A stretch of DNA of 64,000 nt from Arenibacter algicola (lineage in GTDB: Bacteria; Bacteroidota; Bacteroidia; Flavobacteriales; Flavobacteriaceae): the NCBI RefSeq assembly GCF_018860365.1, contig NZ_JAHKPO010000018.1, forward strand, positions 1 through 64,000, given 5' to 3'. A program made the translations under genes and the position numbers. A model generated the notes under the pieces. It was given only the letters and a program-made list of their open reading frames with translations. It did not search any database and was not told the origin of the DNA. This document shows positions 19,054 through 28,123 of the stretch, piece after piece; position 1 is the stretch's first letter, and every line of letters begins with the position of its first letter.

Positions 19054-19123
19054 TAGTTAAAACACAACAATTCCCGAACTTTGTTCATTGCACTTATCCC
19101 AGTCAACAAACTAAAAAGGAAAC

Positions 19124-20536
19124 ATGTGGAATGCTATTTTTCTTAGTCTTTATTTACTTATTGCTTTAGTCATTATCATAAGTATCCTTTTGCACGGCGC
19201 AAAACCTTCAAAAAGTTTGGCCTGGCTTCTGGCCATTTTTACCATTCCGGTAGGTGGGATGTTTCTTTATCTTCTTCTGGGAAGAAATCGAAGAAAAAAT
19301 AAGTTGCTGAAATTAAAAAAGAAGGCCTTTTTAAATTTGCCGGAACCCCTAATGCAGCACATGGCTTCCATGAGCGGGAGGCACCAAAAACTAATGACCT
19401 TGGTATACCGGAATTCACATTTCCCTCCAACGGACAATAATGAACTCAAACTGCTGAAAGATGGAAAAACGACCTTCGAATCTATTTTCGAAGCTTTGGA
19501 AAACGCCCAATACCGTATACATCTACAATACTACATTTTTGAAGAAGGGGAACTTACGCAAAGGCTATTGCAACTTTTTGAGCGTAAAATTGCGGAAGGG
19601 GTGGAGGTTAGAATGATCTATGACGGTATTGGCAGCTTTTCATTAAGTAAGGCCTATTTGAAAAAATTAACAATTATAGGTGTAGAGGTATATCCTTTTC
19701 TGCCGTTCAAGTTCGGGCGGTTTTTTTCTTCCTTAAACTATAGGAATCATAGAAAGATCATTGTTGTAGATGGCAAGGTGGCATTTACCGGGGGAATCAA
19801 CGTATCTGATAAATACTTAAAAGGTGATGTGGAACTGGGCAATTGGCACGATATGCACCTAAGATTGAAGGGTACTTCAGCGAGTCATTTGGATTTTGTT
19901 TTTGCAATGGATTGGTATTTGGTTTGTCAGAAGACGATTTCTGTGCTGCCCTTGGATACTGATAAAGGTGCTATTGAAAAAAATGAAGGTAAACTTGTAC
20001 AGATCGTCTCTGGGGGACCGGATGATGATTTCCCTTCCTTGGAACAGACTTACTTTACAATTATAAATAAGGCGAAGAATTATCTGTTTATTACCAATCC
20101 CTATGTAATTCCCGGACAGGCTATAATGGAGGCCTTACAGACCGCCGCTTTGGGAGGTGTGGACATACGCTTGATGGTTTCCGAGAATGCGGACAACAAA
20201 ATAGTAAGTTGTAGCGTGCGGTCTTATTTTGAGCCCCTTCTTAAATCCGGGGTGAAGATCTATTTATTTCCTGACGGATTTTTACATAGTAAAATCATTG
20301 TTAGTGATGATACTATAGCTACCATAGGCACGGCCAATTTGGATGATAGGAGCTTTGAACAGAACTATGAAGTAAATGCCATTGTTTATGATGCCCCTTT
20401 TGCACAGCTGTTGAAGGAGGATTTTCTTAAGGACGCCTATTCAAGTAGAATGCTGGTCTACGAAGATCATATAAAAAGACCTTGGGGTGAAAAACTAAAA
20501 GAAGGTTTTGGAAAAGTGTTTAGTCCGTTGTTATGA
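19124..20536 (+). CDS. cls: cardiolipin synthase (two PLD domains)
   Basis: 470 residues. Two N-terminal membrane helices with SLAWLLAIFTIPVGGMFLYL are followed by two phospholipase D domains. HKD motif 1 is HRKIIVVDGKVAFTGG and motif 2 is HSKIIVSDDTIATIGTANLD. It condenses phosphatidylglycerol into cardiolipin in the inner membrane. It has its own TGAY-N4-RTCA box, suggesting membrane remodelling as part of the island's stress programme. Its 3' end overlaps that of the D-2-hydroxyacid dehydrogenase gene by 6 bp, tail to tail. Confidence 0.93.
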   Translation: MWNAIFLSLYLLIALVIIISILLHGAKPSKSLAWLLAIFTIPVGGMFLYLLLGRNRRKNKLLKLKKKAFLNLPEPLMQHMASMSGRHQKLMTLVYRNSHFPPTDNNELKLLKDGKTTFESIFEALENAQYRIHLQYYIFEEGELTQRLLQLFERKIAEGVEVRMIYDGIGSFSLSKAYLKKLTIIGVEVYPFLPFKFGRFFSSLNYRNHRKIIVVDGKVAFTGGINVSDKYLKGDVELGNWHDMHLRLKGTSASHLDFVFAMDWYLVCQKTISVLPLDTDKGAIEKNEGKLVQIVSGGPDDDFPSLEQTYFTIINKAKNYLFITNPYVIPGQAIMEALQTAALGGVDIRLMVSENADNKIVSCSVRSYFEPLLKSGVKIYLFPDGFLHSKIIVSDDTIATIGTANLDDRSFEQNYEVNAIVYDAPFAQLLKEDFLKDAYSSRMLVYEDHIKRPWGEKLKEGFGKVFSPLL

Positions 20537-21538
20537 ATTGATCATTTCAAGACCCAGTTCGTTCTGGCATGGTTTACCTTCTTCCCAACTATTTAGATTT
20601 TCATAAGTAACTTCGGCAATATTGGTCAACGCCTCTTTGGTTATAAAACCTTGGTGGGGTGTAAGAAGTACATTGGAAAAGGATAATAATTTTATTAGGG
20701 TCTCATCTTTGATTCCATCAATAGAATTATCCTTAAAGAACGAGCCTATTTCCTTTTCATAAACATCTGTGCAGTAGCCGCCAATTGCGTTTTTTTCCAA
20801 AGCATTGATCAATTCTTTAGTTTCCACTAAGGCTCCTCTTGCAGTATTTATCAAAACAACCTCCGGTTTCATTAAGGCTAATTTTTGTTTGTCTATTAAA
20901 TAGTAGTTCTCTTGGGTGAGCGGAATGTGAAGGCTAATTATATCCGATTGTTCACAAAGCTTGTCCAAGGAAGTGTAGGTAAGATCATATAATTGAACAA
21001 GTTTATAATCGGGTTTAAGGTCGTGGGCCAATATTTTGCAACCAAAACCATGCATGATTTTTGCCATTACACTGCCAATTTTGCCAGTTCCAACAATGCC
21101 TACGGTCTTTCCGTTCAAATCGAAGCCCATCAGATTGTTTTGTAGAAAATTATAGGAGTGTACCTGCCTATCTGCCAAAATAATCTTCCGGTTAAGTGCC
21201 TGCAATTGGGCAACGGCATGTTCGGCAATGGAGTAGGGGGAATACTCTGGGACATTGGCTACCTTAAGCCCAAATTTATGTGCTGTTTTTAGATGCACGT
21301 TGTTATACCCGGCCGAACGCAAGCTAATATAAAGAACGCCCAAATCCGATAACTTTTCCACTACTAGGGCGGAGGCATCATCTCCGGAAAATATGGAAAC
21401 CGCCTTATGGCCAACAGCTTGGATGGCCGTCTCTGCATTTAAGGCATCTTTTGTAAAGGTAACTTTATGACCGTTGTTATTGGCGCTATTTAAAAAAGGG
21501 ATTTCAAAATCTTTAGCGCTATAGACCAGTAATTTCAT
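20531..21538 (-). CDS. D-lactate dehydrogenase / D-2-hydroxyacid dehydrogenase (LdhA type)
   Basis: 335 residues of the D-isomer-specific 2-hydroxyacid dehydrogenase family. The NAD motif is VGIVGTGKIGSVMAK. The substrate Arg lies in NTARGALVE, and the catalytic His in LTPHQGFITKEAL, the HQ form typical of fermentative D-LDH. It most likely reduces pyruvate to D-lactate, regenerating NAD+ when respiration is limited. Its start overlaps the upstream lipoprotein gene by 20 bp, so both are expressed from the box at 22255. Confidence 0.85.
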   Translation of the reverse strand: MKLLVYSAKDFEIPFLNSANNNGHKVTFTKDALNAETAIQAVGHKAVSIFSGDDASALVVEKLSDLGVLYISLRSAGYNNVHLKTAHKFGLKVANVPEYSPYSIAEHAVAQLQALNRKIILADRQVHSYNFLQNNLMGFDLNGKTVGIVGTGKIGSVMAKIMHGFGCKILAHDLKPDYKLVQLYDLTYTSLDKLCEQSDIISLHIPLTQENYYLIDKQKLALMKPEVVLINTARGALVETKELINALEKNAIGGYCTDVYEKEIGSFFKDNSIDGIKDETLIKLLSFSNVLLTPHQGFITKEALTNIAEVTYENLNSWEEGKPCQNELGLEMINS

Positions 21539-22175
21539 TTTTTTCTTCTTTGATAAATATTAGATCTTGGTCTTCCATGGCCAGTATAACAAGCTTTATA
21601 TAATCTTTGATGGTTTTTTGTATGTTCTTGGGGTCTGAGATGTCTATACTTCCCCTCCAGATCATAGACCTTTCCTTGCCTTCACAAATACAGTAAAGTG
21701 TGGTCTCGGCATGGTATACCGTAAATTTATCATAATATCCTTGGTCATAATAGATGTCCTGGTGACTTAGATAATCGTCATTAAATCTTCCTTGGTAATT
21801 GTTCCACCTTGAAATGGATTTCAAAAAACTTTCCTTATCCTCCGAACCAACAACTTTGGTAAACAGTATAGCATCAAAATCTTTATCCAGAAGACTTTGT
21901 TCCACATCATCCAGTTCTTTTTCGGTCTTACGGGTATCGGTAAAGGAAACATCAAAAACATCAAGGCTGCGCATGGCTTCAACATTTCGTTTGCTAAATT
22001 CTTTCTGCATGTTCGTTTCAAAATCCATCCTGGCTTCCTCGTCAGACGCCATTCCTACTATCAACACTTTATTGGCATGGAACAGTACAGTGTCCGGATT
22101 TTTCCAGTTTTCAACCAAACTAGTGGAAGAGCATCCCGTTAGTAGTATTGCGAATAGAATTAATATTTTTTTCAT
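21519..22175 (-). CDS. lipoprotein, unknown function
   Basis: 218 residues. The signal peptide ends in the lipobox LLTGC (Cys15), followed by SSTSL. The mature domain begins with a short WKNP motif, then a region about managing a nucleotide-like fold (KVLIVGMASDEEARMDFE) and Asp/Glu-rich helices. It resembles the DUF4136-like periplasmic lipoproteins in layout, but I am not certain. It heads a two-gene operon with the D-lactate dehydrogenase. Confidence 0.7.
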   Translation of the reverse strand: MKKILILFAILLTGCSSTSLVENWKNPDTVLFHANKVLIVGMASDEEARMDFETNMQKEFSKRNVEAMRSLDVFDVSFTDTRKTEKELDDVEQSLLDKDFDAILFTKVVGSEDKESFLKSISRWNNYQGRFNDDYLSHQDIYYDQGYYDKFTVYHAETTLYCICEGKERSMIWRGSIDISDPKNIQKTIKDYIKLVILAMEDQDLIFIKEEKNEITGL

Positions 22176-22254
22176 GGTATAAGCCTTTGTAATAATAGTA
22201 TTTTTTAATTTCAGGAATAGTTGCGAAGGTAGCAGATGTGCTAATGAAATAATA

Positions 22255-22266
22255 TGACGTTGGTCA
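22255..22266. promoter_or_regulatory. TGAY-N4-RTCA box (lipoprotein-ldh promoter)
   Basis: TGACGTTGGTCA. The minus-strand -7 element TACCTTCG runs 22231-22224, 29.5 bp from the box centre. Positions 22264-22266 are also the TGA stop of the coiled-coil gene upstream, so the box is built into its stop codon. Confidence 0.7.
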
Positions 22267-22674
22267 GTTATTAAGAATGCTCCCCGTATAATTGAAAATT
22301 TCGCTTTTTAGATTTTGGTAAGCCCCCTGACATTCGTCGACCTCCAATTGAAGACTATCATTTTTTTTAATGTCGTCCGCACTAATGGCGCTGTCCGCTA
22401 TATCCAACTCAGTACCTAAATTGTTTTCGTGCAATGAAATTTGGGTTCTTACGGCCGCATTTCTATTTTCGATATCCTTCAAACGGGTTTTGTAATCCTG
22501 TAAACGTTCAAAGAGGTTAGGGATGTTGGGCCTAAAGGCATTGGAATCCAATAGCCGTTTTATAAAAACAATTTCCTCATCCATTAACTGAAACCTCAAT
22601 TTCCATTGCTGAATTTTCCAGTGCAATAGGGTAACTTTCCCCCCGTTATCTGTGGCCGTATTTTTCTTTTCCAT
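22264..22674 (-). CDS. small helical protein, member 1 of an unrecognised three-member family
   Basis: 136 residues from the ATG at 22674 (MEKKNTATDN); the open frame extends upstream but without a good start. It is predicted all-helical with coiled-coil character. It shares with the proteins at 57590-57988 and 60994-61380 the pattern L-H-x5-W-x9-E in helix 1 (LLHWKIQQW...DEE) and I-x2-H-E in helix 2 (ISLHE). It is the last gene of the operon starting with the Usp at 27205. No family name or function is known to me. Confidence 0.65.
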   Translation of the reverse strand: MEKKNTATDNGGKVTLLHWKIQQWKLRFQLMDEEIVFIKRLLDSNAFRPNIPNLFERLQDYKTRLKDIENRNAAVRTQISLHENNLGTELDIADSAISADDIKKNDSLQLEVDECQGAYQNLKSEIFNYTGSILNN

Positions 22675-22742
22675 TTTTTTTGGATCTTGGATAAAGTTAA
22701 GAACTTTTAAAAACCTCCGCAATGAGATTCGTCATCGCAGGT

Positions 22743-24113
22743 TTAGATGAATATTTCTTGTATGTCGTTGAGTTTAGGGATTTGTACGTTCCATCCATGA
22801 ACATCCCTGATCTTGACTCTAAAGGCATCCAAGGAGGTAGGTTCCCCATGGATAAGGAAAACTGTTTCCGGAATATTTTCAATTTCCTCCATCCAATGTA
22901 ACAACTCGCTTTGATCGGCATGGGCAGAAAGACTTTCCAAATGATGAATTTTTGCTTTAACCGGATAATATTTTCCAAACAGCTTTATTTCATAGGCCCC
23001 TTCCAATAGTTGGCGTCCGCGGGTTCCTTCCGCTTGGAAACCCACTAATAAAACCGATGTTGATGGAATGTCTATCAACTGTTTTAAATAGGTAAGAACC
23101 CTGCCTCCCGTTACCATGCCGCTTCCGGCGATCACAATTTTAGATCTGGGATCATCGATAGTCTTCCAAGTGTCGGCATAGGAGGTTATAATATTGAAGT
23201 GATTGCACATGGCACGGTACTCGTTCATAGGAAGCTTGTGCCAATGTGGAAATTGTTCAAAAACAGACAACACATTGTTGCCCATAGGACTATCTATAAA
23301 TACAGGGATATTGGGGATCTTATTTTTTTTATACAACCGCCAAAGTAGGTACATTAAAGATTGTAGTCGCTCCACGGCAAAGGACGGGATGATCAGATTT
23401 CCCCTTTCCTGAATGGTTGTTTTTATGAGATTGCTAAGTATTGTTTCCACGTCTTCCTCAGGATGTAATTTATTCCCATAGGTGCTTTCCACAAAAAGAT
23501 AGTCGGCCCATTTTGGACGTTCAGGGGCTTCCAATAGATCATCATGTAACCTACCAACGTCTCCAGAAAAAACGAATAGTTTTCCGAAGATTTCCAGTTC
23601 AATATAGGTCGCTCCAATGATATGACCGTTATATCGGTATTTGAAGCGAATATGTTCTGACAGGGTAATCCATTGGTCCTTTTCCTTGGATTGGAACAGA
23701 TCTATAGTACGCTCTGCGTCTTTTATCGTGTAAAAAGGGAGTGCGGGGTCATGCTTACTATAACCTTCCTTATTGGCCTGCTCTGCTTCTTCTTCGTGTA
23801 TCTTGGCACTGTCCAAAAGAATTATTCTAGTAACCGCCAAAGTGGGTGCTGTTCCCACAATTTTTCCCTTAAAGCCTTCCTTTAATAATCTGGGCAAGTA
23901 GCCTGTATGGTCTAGATGTCCGTGGGTCAATAGGACCAAATCTATTTTAGAGACATCTATGGGCAAGGGATTCCAGTTTTGTTGTCGTAGTTCCTTTAGT
24001 CCTTGGAACATGCCACAATCGATCATCAGATTCAATTCAGGCGTTTCCAAATAGAATTTAGAGCCTGTTACGGTACCCGAAGCACCCAGAAAATGTATTT
24101 TTATAGTATTCAT
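22743..24113 (-). CDS. MBL-fold beta-CASP nuclease (RNA-processing exonuclease-like)
   Basis: 456 residues. The metallo-beta-lactamase motif HGHLDHTG has H64, H66, D68 and H69. The beta-CASP part follows with SFAVERLQSLMYLL, DSPMG, SGMVTGGRV and the late SAHADQSEL. This is the CPSF/Ysh1-like bacterial group, expected to cut RNA with two zinc ions. Its start is 3 bp after the ATP-cone/nuclease gene, so the two are probably made together. It belongs to the six-gene operon from the box at 27259 and may process RNA during dormancy. Confidence 0.88.
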   Translation of the reverse strand: MNTIKIHFLGASGTVTGSKFYLETPELNLMIDCGMFQGLKELRQQNWNPLPIDVSKIDLVLLTHGHLDHTGYLPRLLKEGFKGKIVGTAPTLAVTRIILLDSAKIHEEEAEQANKEGYSKHDPALPFYTIKDAERTIDLFQSKEKDQWITLSEHIRFKYRYNGHIIGATYIELEIFGKLFVFSGDVGRLHDDLLEAPERPKWADYLFVESTYGNKLHPEEDVETILSNLIKTTIQERGNLIIPSFAVERLQSLMYLLWRLYKKNKIPNIPVFIDSPMGNNVLSVFEQFPHWHKLPMNEYRAMCNHFNIITSYADTWKTIDDPRSKIVIAGSGMVTGGRVLTYLKQLIDIPSTSVLLVGFQAEGTRGRQLLEGAYEIKLFGKYYPVKAKIHHLESLSAHADQSELLHWMEEIENIPETVFLIHGEPTSLDAFRVKIRDVHGWNVQIPKLNDIQEIFI

Positions 24114-24116
24114 GTT

Positions 24117-24962
24117 CTAATGATTGCAAAGTTTTTTAATTTCGTTCAGGATCTTTTCTTTCCTGGAATTGGACATTCCCAAATGGTCCAAAAAGAACTT
24201 ATCTTTCCAAAGCTGCCTACATAACACAACATCCCTACTCAACAAAAACTGTTTTTCCCTATTACTGAGCAGGGTGGATACGGTGATGGGGTAAAGTCCC
24301 AAACGATCAATACGGTCCTTAAGTCCATCATTTAATGGTAGGTCCCAACTCAATAGGTACATTCCTGCACATTTACCATAGGCTATGGCATCGCCGGTAA
24401 AACGGGTGTTGGTTACTACCCATCCTTTATCCAGTTCCCTATTTTCTGTTTTCTTGGTGGCCCAATGTGCTTTTACATCGTTATATCTGGAATGGATGTA
24501 TAGGGGAATCTTAACATTGCAGTTGCGCCCTTCTTCCGAGTGGAACTTACATTCTATAACAGTGACCGTTCCATTCTTTTCTGCAATAACATCAATTTCA
24601 TGGGTTACACAGATACCGTTCATAATTTCATCTACACGGGTTTTGTAACCCGAATATTCCAGGATGGCGGCCACAAAACGTTCAAAGGGAAAGCCTGTGG
24701 GTCCCAATTCGTAAATGGCTTTTTTTAGTTTGTATTTTGAGGCAAAGACCGATTCGTTCTTTTTTAGAAGGGCATAGGCCCTATTGTAGATCTCATTGGT
24801 GGAGATGCCCTCATAGAGTTCATCCTTTACCTTGCCAACAATTTGTTCTACCAGATTATGGTCGGCTCCACTGTGTTTAAGGGATTTACGCAGTTTATCC
24901 ATGGAAAATATGGCCCGTTCCCCAGAGGATTTTAGAATTTCAATGTCCAATTCCTTTTCCAT
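24117..24962 (-). CDS. ATP-cone fused to a PD-(D/E)XK (Mrr-like) nuclease domain
   Basis: 281 residues. Residues 1-85 look like an ATP-cone, the nucleotide-sensing domain known from ribonucleotide reductases and NrdR (IFSMDKLRKSLKHSGAD, then ISTNEIYNRAYALLKK). Residues 90-200 are a restriction-endonuclease-like fold with the catalytic set E94, D124 in HEIDVIAEKNG, and E137-x-K139 in VTVIECKFH. The C-terminal 80 residues are helical. A nuclease gated by ATP/dATP level would suit an energy-starvation programme. It precedes the beta-CASP gene by 3 bp and follows the MscS gene by 1 bp. Confidence 0.8.
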   Translation of the reverse strand: MEKELDIEILKSSGERAIFSMDKLRKSLKHSGADHNLVEQIVGKVKDELYEGISTNEIYNRAYALLKKNESVFASKYKLKKAIYELGPTGFPFERFVAAILEYSGYKTRVDEIMNGICVTHEIDVIAEKNGTVTVIECKFHSEEGRNCNVKIPLYIHSRYNDVKAHWATKKTENRELDKGWVVTNTRFTGDAIAYGKCAGMYLLSWDLPLNDGLKDRIDRLGLYPITVSTLLSNREKQFLLSRDVVLCRQLWKDKFFLDHLGMSNSRKEKILNEIKKLCNH

Positions 24963-24963
24963 A

Positions 24964-25863
24964 TCATTGCTTTAGGTTAATATCCAATTCTGGTATTTTT
25001 AAAAGTTGCAGGGTGGTAGAAGCAAGTTTCACTTTGTCATCCGTAGCCATAAGGGCCTGTACTATCTGCTCGAACAATTCGTGCTTTGTAATACGTCTTA
25101 ATTTATAATCCGTGATATACCTTAAGTTTATCGCAATCCAATTATCCGTTGGACTAATGGCCAGGGTAGGGGCAATTTTGGCATTTTCTATATAATAGTG
25201 CTCCACCATTTCCTCCCATTTTGCCAATGAATTCTTGGTGTATTCCGAAAGGAAATCCGTAGCCTTTTCCAAGACCAGTTTTTTTGCCAACGTAACATCG
25301 GAATCATAGGTTATAAGTATATTTAGTTCATCCCAAACAAAGGGGAAATCCATGGAATAGTTCTTTATGGGACCTTTAAAAACAAAGGCGTTGCTGATTT
25401 TTACGATCCTACCCGAATAATTGTCACTGCTGACCCATTCCCCAATTTCCATTAGGGTAGTATAGATGCTATCTATATCAATGACATCCCCTTTAATACC
25501 GTTAATTTCAATTCGGTCCCCGGGTTTATAGACCTTTACAAAAAAGATATAGAAGGATCCCGCAATACTTAGGATCAATTCTTGTAGTGTAAATGTTATA
25601 CCAGCAGTAAACAGACCTATAATAATGGTATAGTCCTTAATACTTTCTACCGTAAATGCCATTAGGATCAATAGCGCAATTAGTACGTAGCCAATAATCT
25701 CTACTCCTTTTTGCGCCTTGTATCTAACTGAGACGTTGTCTATTCTTTTTTTAAGGACCCTCCGAAGAAACCCAATGAAAATTATTATGGCGAGTATCCA
25801 TAATAAAAGTTTTGCAATCCGTAATACAACGGGGTCGTTAATAAAGTCCAAGGGACTGTTCAT
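24964..25863 (-). CDS. MscS-family mechanosensitive channel
   Basis: 299 residues from the ATG at 25863; a TTG two codons upstream is in frame but weaker. Three to four membrane helices are followed by an MscS beta domain (KPGDRIEINGIKGDVIDID) and a cytoplasmic part. It is shorter than the YbdG-type channel at 15611 and belongs to the small MscS group. It lies inside an operon of stress and nuclease genes, implying osmotic protection in the same regulon. Confidence 0.82.
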   Translation of the reverse strand: MNSPLDFINDPVVLRIAKLLLWILAIIIFIGFLRRVLKKRIDNVSVRYKAQKGVEIIGYVLIALLILMAFTVESIKDYTIIIGLFTAGITFTLQELILSIAGSFYIFFVKVYKPGDRIEINGIKGDVIDIDSIYTTLMEIGEWVSSDNYSGRIVKISNAFVFKGPIKNYSMDFPFVWDELNILITYDSDVTLAKKLVLEKATDFLSEYTKNSLAKWEEMVEHYYIENAKIAPTLAISPTDNWIAINLRYITDYKLRRITKHELFEQIVQALMATDDKVKLASTTLQLLKIPELDINLKQ

Positions 25864-25933
25864 GGGCAATTTATTTTAATAAGACCGCCAGAACAATATT
25901 TGTTTCGGCGGTCTCCCAATTAAAAATAACCAA

Positions 25934-26347
25934 CTATTTTTTTTGGCCAAAAAAGTCCCGAACCAAGGCTTTGGTCTGGTTCTCGGTCATGCTATCGGCT
26001 TTGGTGACGGCTTTTACTCTTGCTGCCAGGCTTTTGTGGTGTTCCAACAGTTCTTTTCTAAACTTTTCATTGGTATCTGCCGGGCCAAAAAGCGCTATGG
26101 CATCCGCATCGCCTATGGCATCTGCGAGTTTTTTAAAATATGTTTTCATTTGTGCCTTCTCCCTTTCCAGATAGGTACGTTCGTGCGTAACATCTTGGGT
26201 TGCACCCGATTTTACCCTGGGCCCAGAGGTACCCTTGCGATTAAAAAATTCCATCTCCGAAAAAATGGTTTCCAATTTCTCTTCTTTGTTATCCAAACGG
26301 ATGATATGGGCTTTTTCCCTATCCATCCATATTCCAATATTTTTCAT
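25934..26347 (-). CDS. small eRF1/baeRF-like protein, translation-related (tentative)
   Basis: 137 residues. The N-terminus (IGIWMDREKAHIIRL) and the later ALFGPADTNEKFRKELLEHH and KALVRDFF segments resemble the eRF1-domain fold of bacterial baeRF or 'translational machinery protein' families, with the GP turn typical of that fold. A possible role at the ribosome would fit growth arrest. It lies 12 bp after the Usp gene that heads the operon. The family call is from pattern only. Confidence 0.5.
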   Translation of the reverse strand: MKNIGIWMDREKAHIIRLDNKEEKLETIFSEMEFFNRKGTSGPRVKSGATQDVTHERTYLEREKAQMKTYFKKLADAIGDADAIALFGPADTNEKFRKELLEHHKSLAARVKAVTKADSMTENQTKALVRDFFGQKK

Positions 26348-26359
26348 AATACAGTGTTT

Positions 26360-27205
26360 TTAAGATTCGTTCAAGGCCAAAATAGGCACGGTGGCGTCAT
26401 AACCAATTTCCTTCACCAATGGTCTAGAAAATATACTATTGAACAGAAAATGCTTTTTGTTGATAAACGCTATCATGTCGCTGTTCCTACTCTCTACAAA
26501 AGTGGTTATTCCCTGGGCGATGTCCTTATCCGTAAGTGTATGGAAGCTATGGTCAACGCCTTTGAGGATGTCGTCCAAGAGTTGTTTGTGGTTTTCTTGG
26601 TCTTCGTCCAGTGTAGTTTTTTTCGTAAAGTGTACAACGCGTATGGACGTATTGTGCATCATAGCAATCTCGATCAAATAATTCAATTCCTTGCGACTAA
26701 AGGCGGATTTATAATTGGTTGGAAATACAATTTCCTTGGGAATGGAAAACCGCAGATTATCAGGAATTGCCATTACTGGGCACTCCCTTATTTTTTCCAT
26801 GGCATTTACCGTATTGCTTCCAAAAATAACCCCTTTGGCGCCCGTAGCTCCCTGTGTACCCATTACAACAAGGTCTATATCTTTGCTGTCAATGGTCTGT
26901 TTCATAGCCTCTGAGAGAAAATTGAAGGAAGAAATTGTATGATAACTATGTTTTGGGTTGTCATGGTGAAGCTCCAACATGTCCAATAGCTTGGCAAAAT
27001 CTTCCTCAGATGCCCCTTTGGTAGCTTCGTATTCTGAACTGCCAGGTTCTGGCAATATTAAAGTATTTGTAGTGTAATTGGTCAACCGGAAGACGTTTAA
27101 AAAATAGAATTCGCAGTTAAGCTTTGCATAAAGGTCCAAGGCATAGCGTGTGGCGTTCAACGCATTTTTGGAGAAATCGGTAGGAATTAATATTCTTTTG
27201 TCCAT
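26360..27205 (-). CDS. tandem-domain universal stress protein
   Basis: 281 residues, two Usp domains. Domain 1 begins ILIPTDFSKNALNATRYAL and has the ATP-loop signature G-x2-G-x9-G-S as GTQGATGAKGVIFGS. Domain 2 begins EIVFPTNY and has lost the loop, showing instead FINKKHFLFNSIFSRP. It is the first gene of a six-gene operon (then baeRF-like, MscS, ATP-cone nuclease, beta-CASP, helical protein) from the box at 27259. Confidence 0.9.
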   Translation of the reverse strand: MDKRILIPTDFSKNALNATRYALDLYAKLNCEFYFLNVFRLTNYTTNTLILPEPGSSEYEATKGASEEDFAKLLDMLELHHDNPKHSYHTISSFNFLSEAMKQTIDSKDIDLVVMGTQGATGAKGVIFGSNTVNAMEKIRECPVMAIPDNLRFSIPKEIVFPTNYKSAFSRKELNYLIEIAMMHNTSIRVVHFTKKTTLDEDQENHKQLLDDILKGVDHSFHTLTDKDIAQGITTFVESRNSDMIAFINKKHFLFNSIFSRPLVKEIGYDATVPILALNES

Positions 27206-27258
27206 AACTATGCTTCTTTAGTTTTATTAAATATAATAGGCTTTTGCGACAGTTTCTA

Positions 27259-27270
27259 TGACAATGGTCA
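27259..27270. promoter_or_regulatory. TGAY-N4-RTCA box (six-gene Usp operon promoter)
   Basis: TGACAATGGTCA, 54 bp upstream of the ATG at 27205. The minus-strand -7 element TATATTTA runs 27235-27228, 29.5 bp from the centre. Positions 27268-27270 are also the TGA stop of the upstream Usp gene. Confidence 0.75.
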
Positions 27271-28113
27271 TTCTTGGGACGGGAGAATTAGGAATGGAAT
27301 ATCGGAATACATACTTAGGTCTTTTACCACTGGTTCACGGGTAAGTTTTTCAAAAAGATTGCGTTTTTCATGTACCATGGCGAACATATCCACTTTCAGT
27401 TTTTCTAAAAAAACATCTATTACCTTCGCTTTGTCGTCAAAATTCTTGATCCATTGAAAGGAATGGCCCACATTTCTTAGACCATCTTCCAATTTCTTTC
27501 TGTTCTCTTCCTGTGTCTTGTTCAGAATATGTTGTTCTTGAACGTGTACCACCCTAATTGCCGCTTTGGACAAAGAGGCCATGTATAGTAGTTGATCTAT
27601 TGTTTTTTGGCCACAATCCTTTCTCAAGTCCGTCACAAATGCAATTTCCTTTATTGGGTGGAAATCCATTTCGCCCGGAATGGCCAATAGTGGGCATTTA
27701 AGATTATCGGCCACCTTTATGGTATTGCTCCCAAAGAATACATCGGTAGCTTCTGTAAGTCCTTTGTTACCCATAGTTACCAAATGGATCTTAAGTTCCT
27801 CTATCTTTTGTTCTATGATATTTACCAAGTCCCCTTTTTGGGATATGGTCTTGAAGGTATGTAGCGGATTTTCATTGTCCAAGACTATTTTGTGCTTGGT
27901 ATGCGTTAATTTTTCCTTGGAATCCGCTTCCAATTCTTTTAGATGTTTTTTAATATTAAGGATAGGGAGTGTTTTGCCAGGGGATAGGGTAAGTTCCGAA
28001 TAGGTGTTTAGAATGTAAAAAGTACATTTTTCCGATGCCAAAAGTTTTGATGCGTAGAATAGGGCACAATAGGCATTATTGGAGAAATCGGTGGCAACTA
28101 GTATATTCTTCAT
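27268..28113 (-). CDS. tandem-domain universal stress protein (most divergent loop)
   Basis: 281 residues. Domain 1 starts ILVATDFSNNAYCALFYA; its loop GNKGLTEATDVFFGS keeps the G-x2-G-x9-G-S spacing but replaces the usual TG step. Domain 2 (IAFVTDL) has VHEKRNLFEKLTREPVVKDL where the family has HSF-E-R. It lies 10 bp after the Usp at 28124, so both come from the box at 29014. Confidence 0.88.
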   Translation of the reverse strand: MKNILVATDFSNNAYCALFYASKLLASEKCTFYILNTYSELTLSPGKTLPILNIKKHLKELEADSKEKLTHTKHKIVLDNENPLHTFKTISQKGDLVNIIEQKIEELKIHLVTMGNKGLTEATDVFFGSNTIKVADNLKCPLLAIPGEMDFHPIKEIAFVTDLRKDCGQKTIDQLLYMASLSKAAIRVVHVQEQHILNKTQEENRKKLEDGLRNVGHSFQWIKNFDDKAKVIDVFLEKLKVDMFAMVHEKRNLFEKLTREPVVKDLSMYSDIPFLILPSQE

Positions 28114-28123
28114 TATCTATTAA

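Noticed and set aside
25943-26914. 323-codon plus-strand frame
   Set aside because: It lies opposite the well-supported Usp and baeRF-like genes and is a shadow frame; its translation has no family features.
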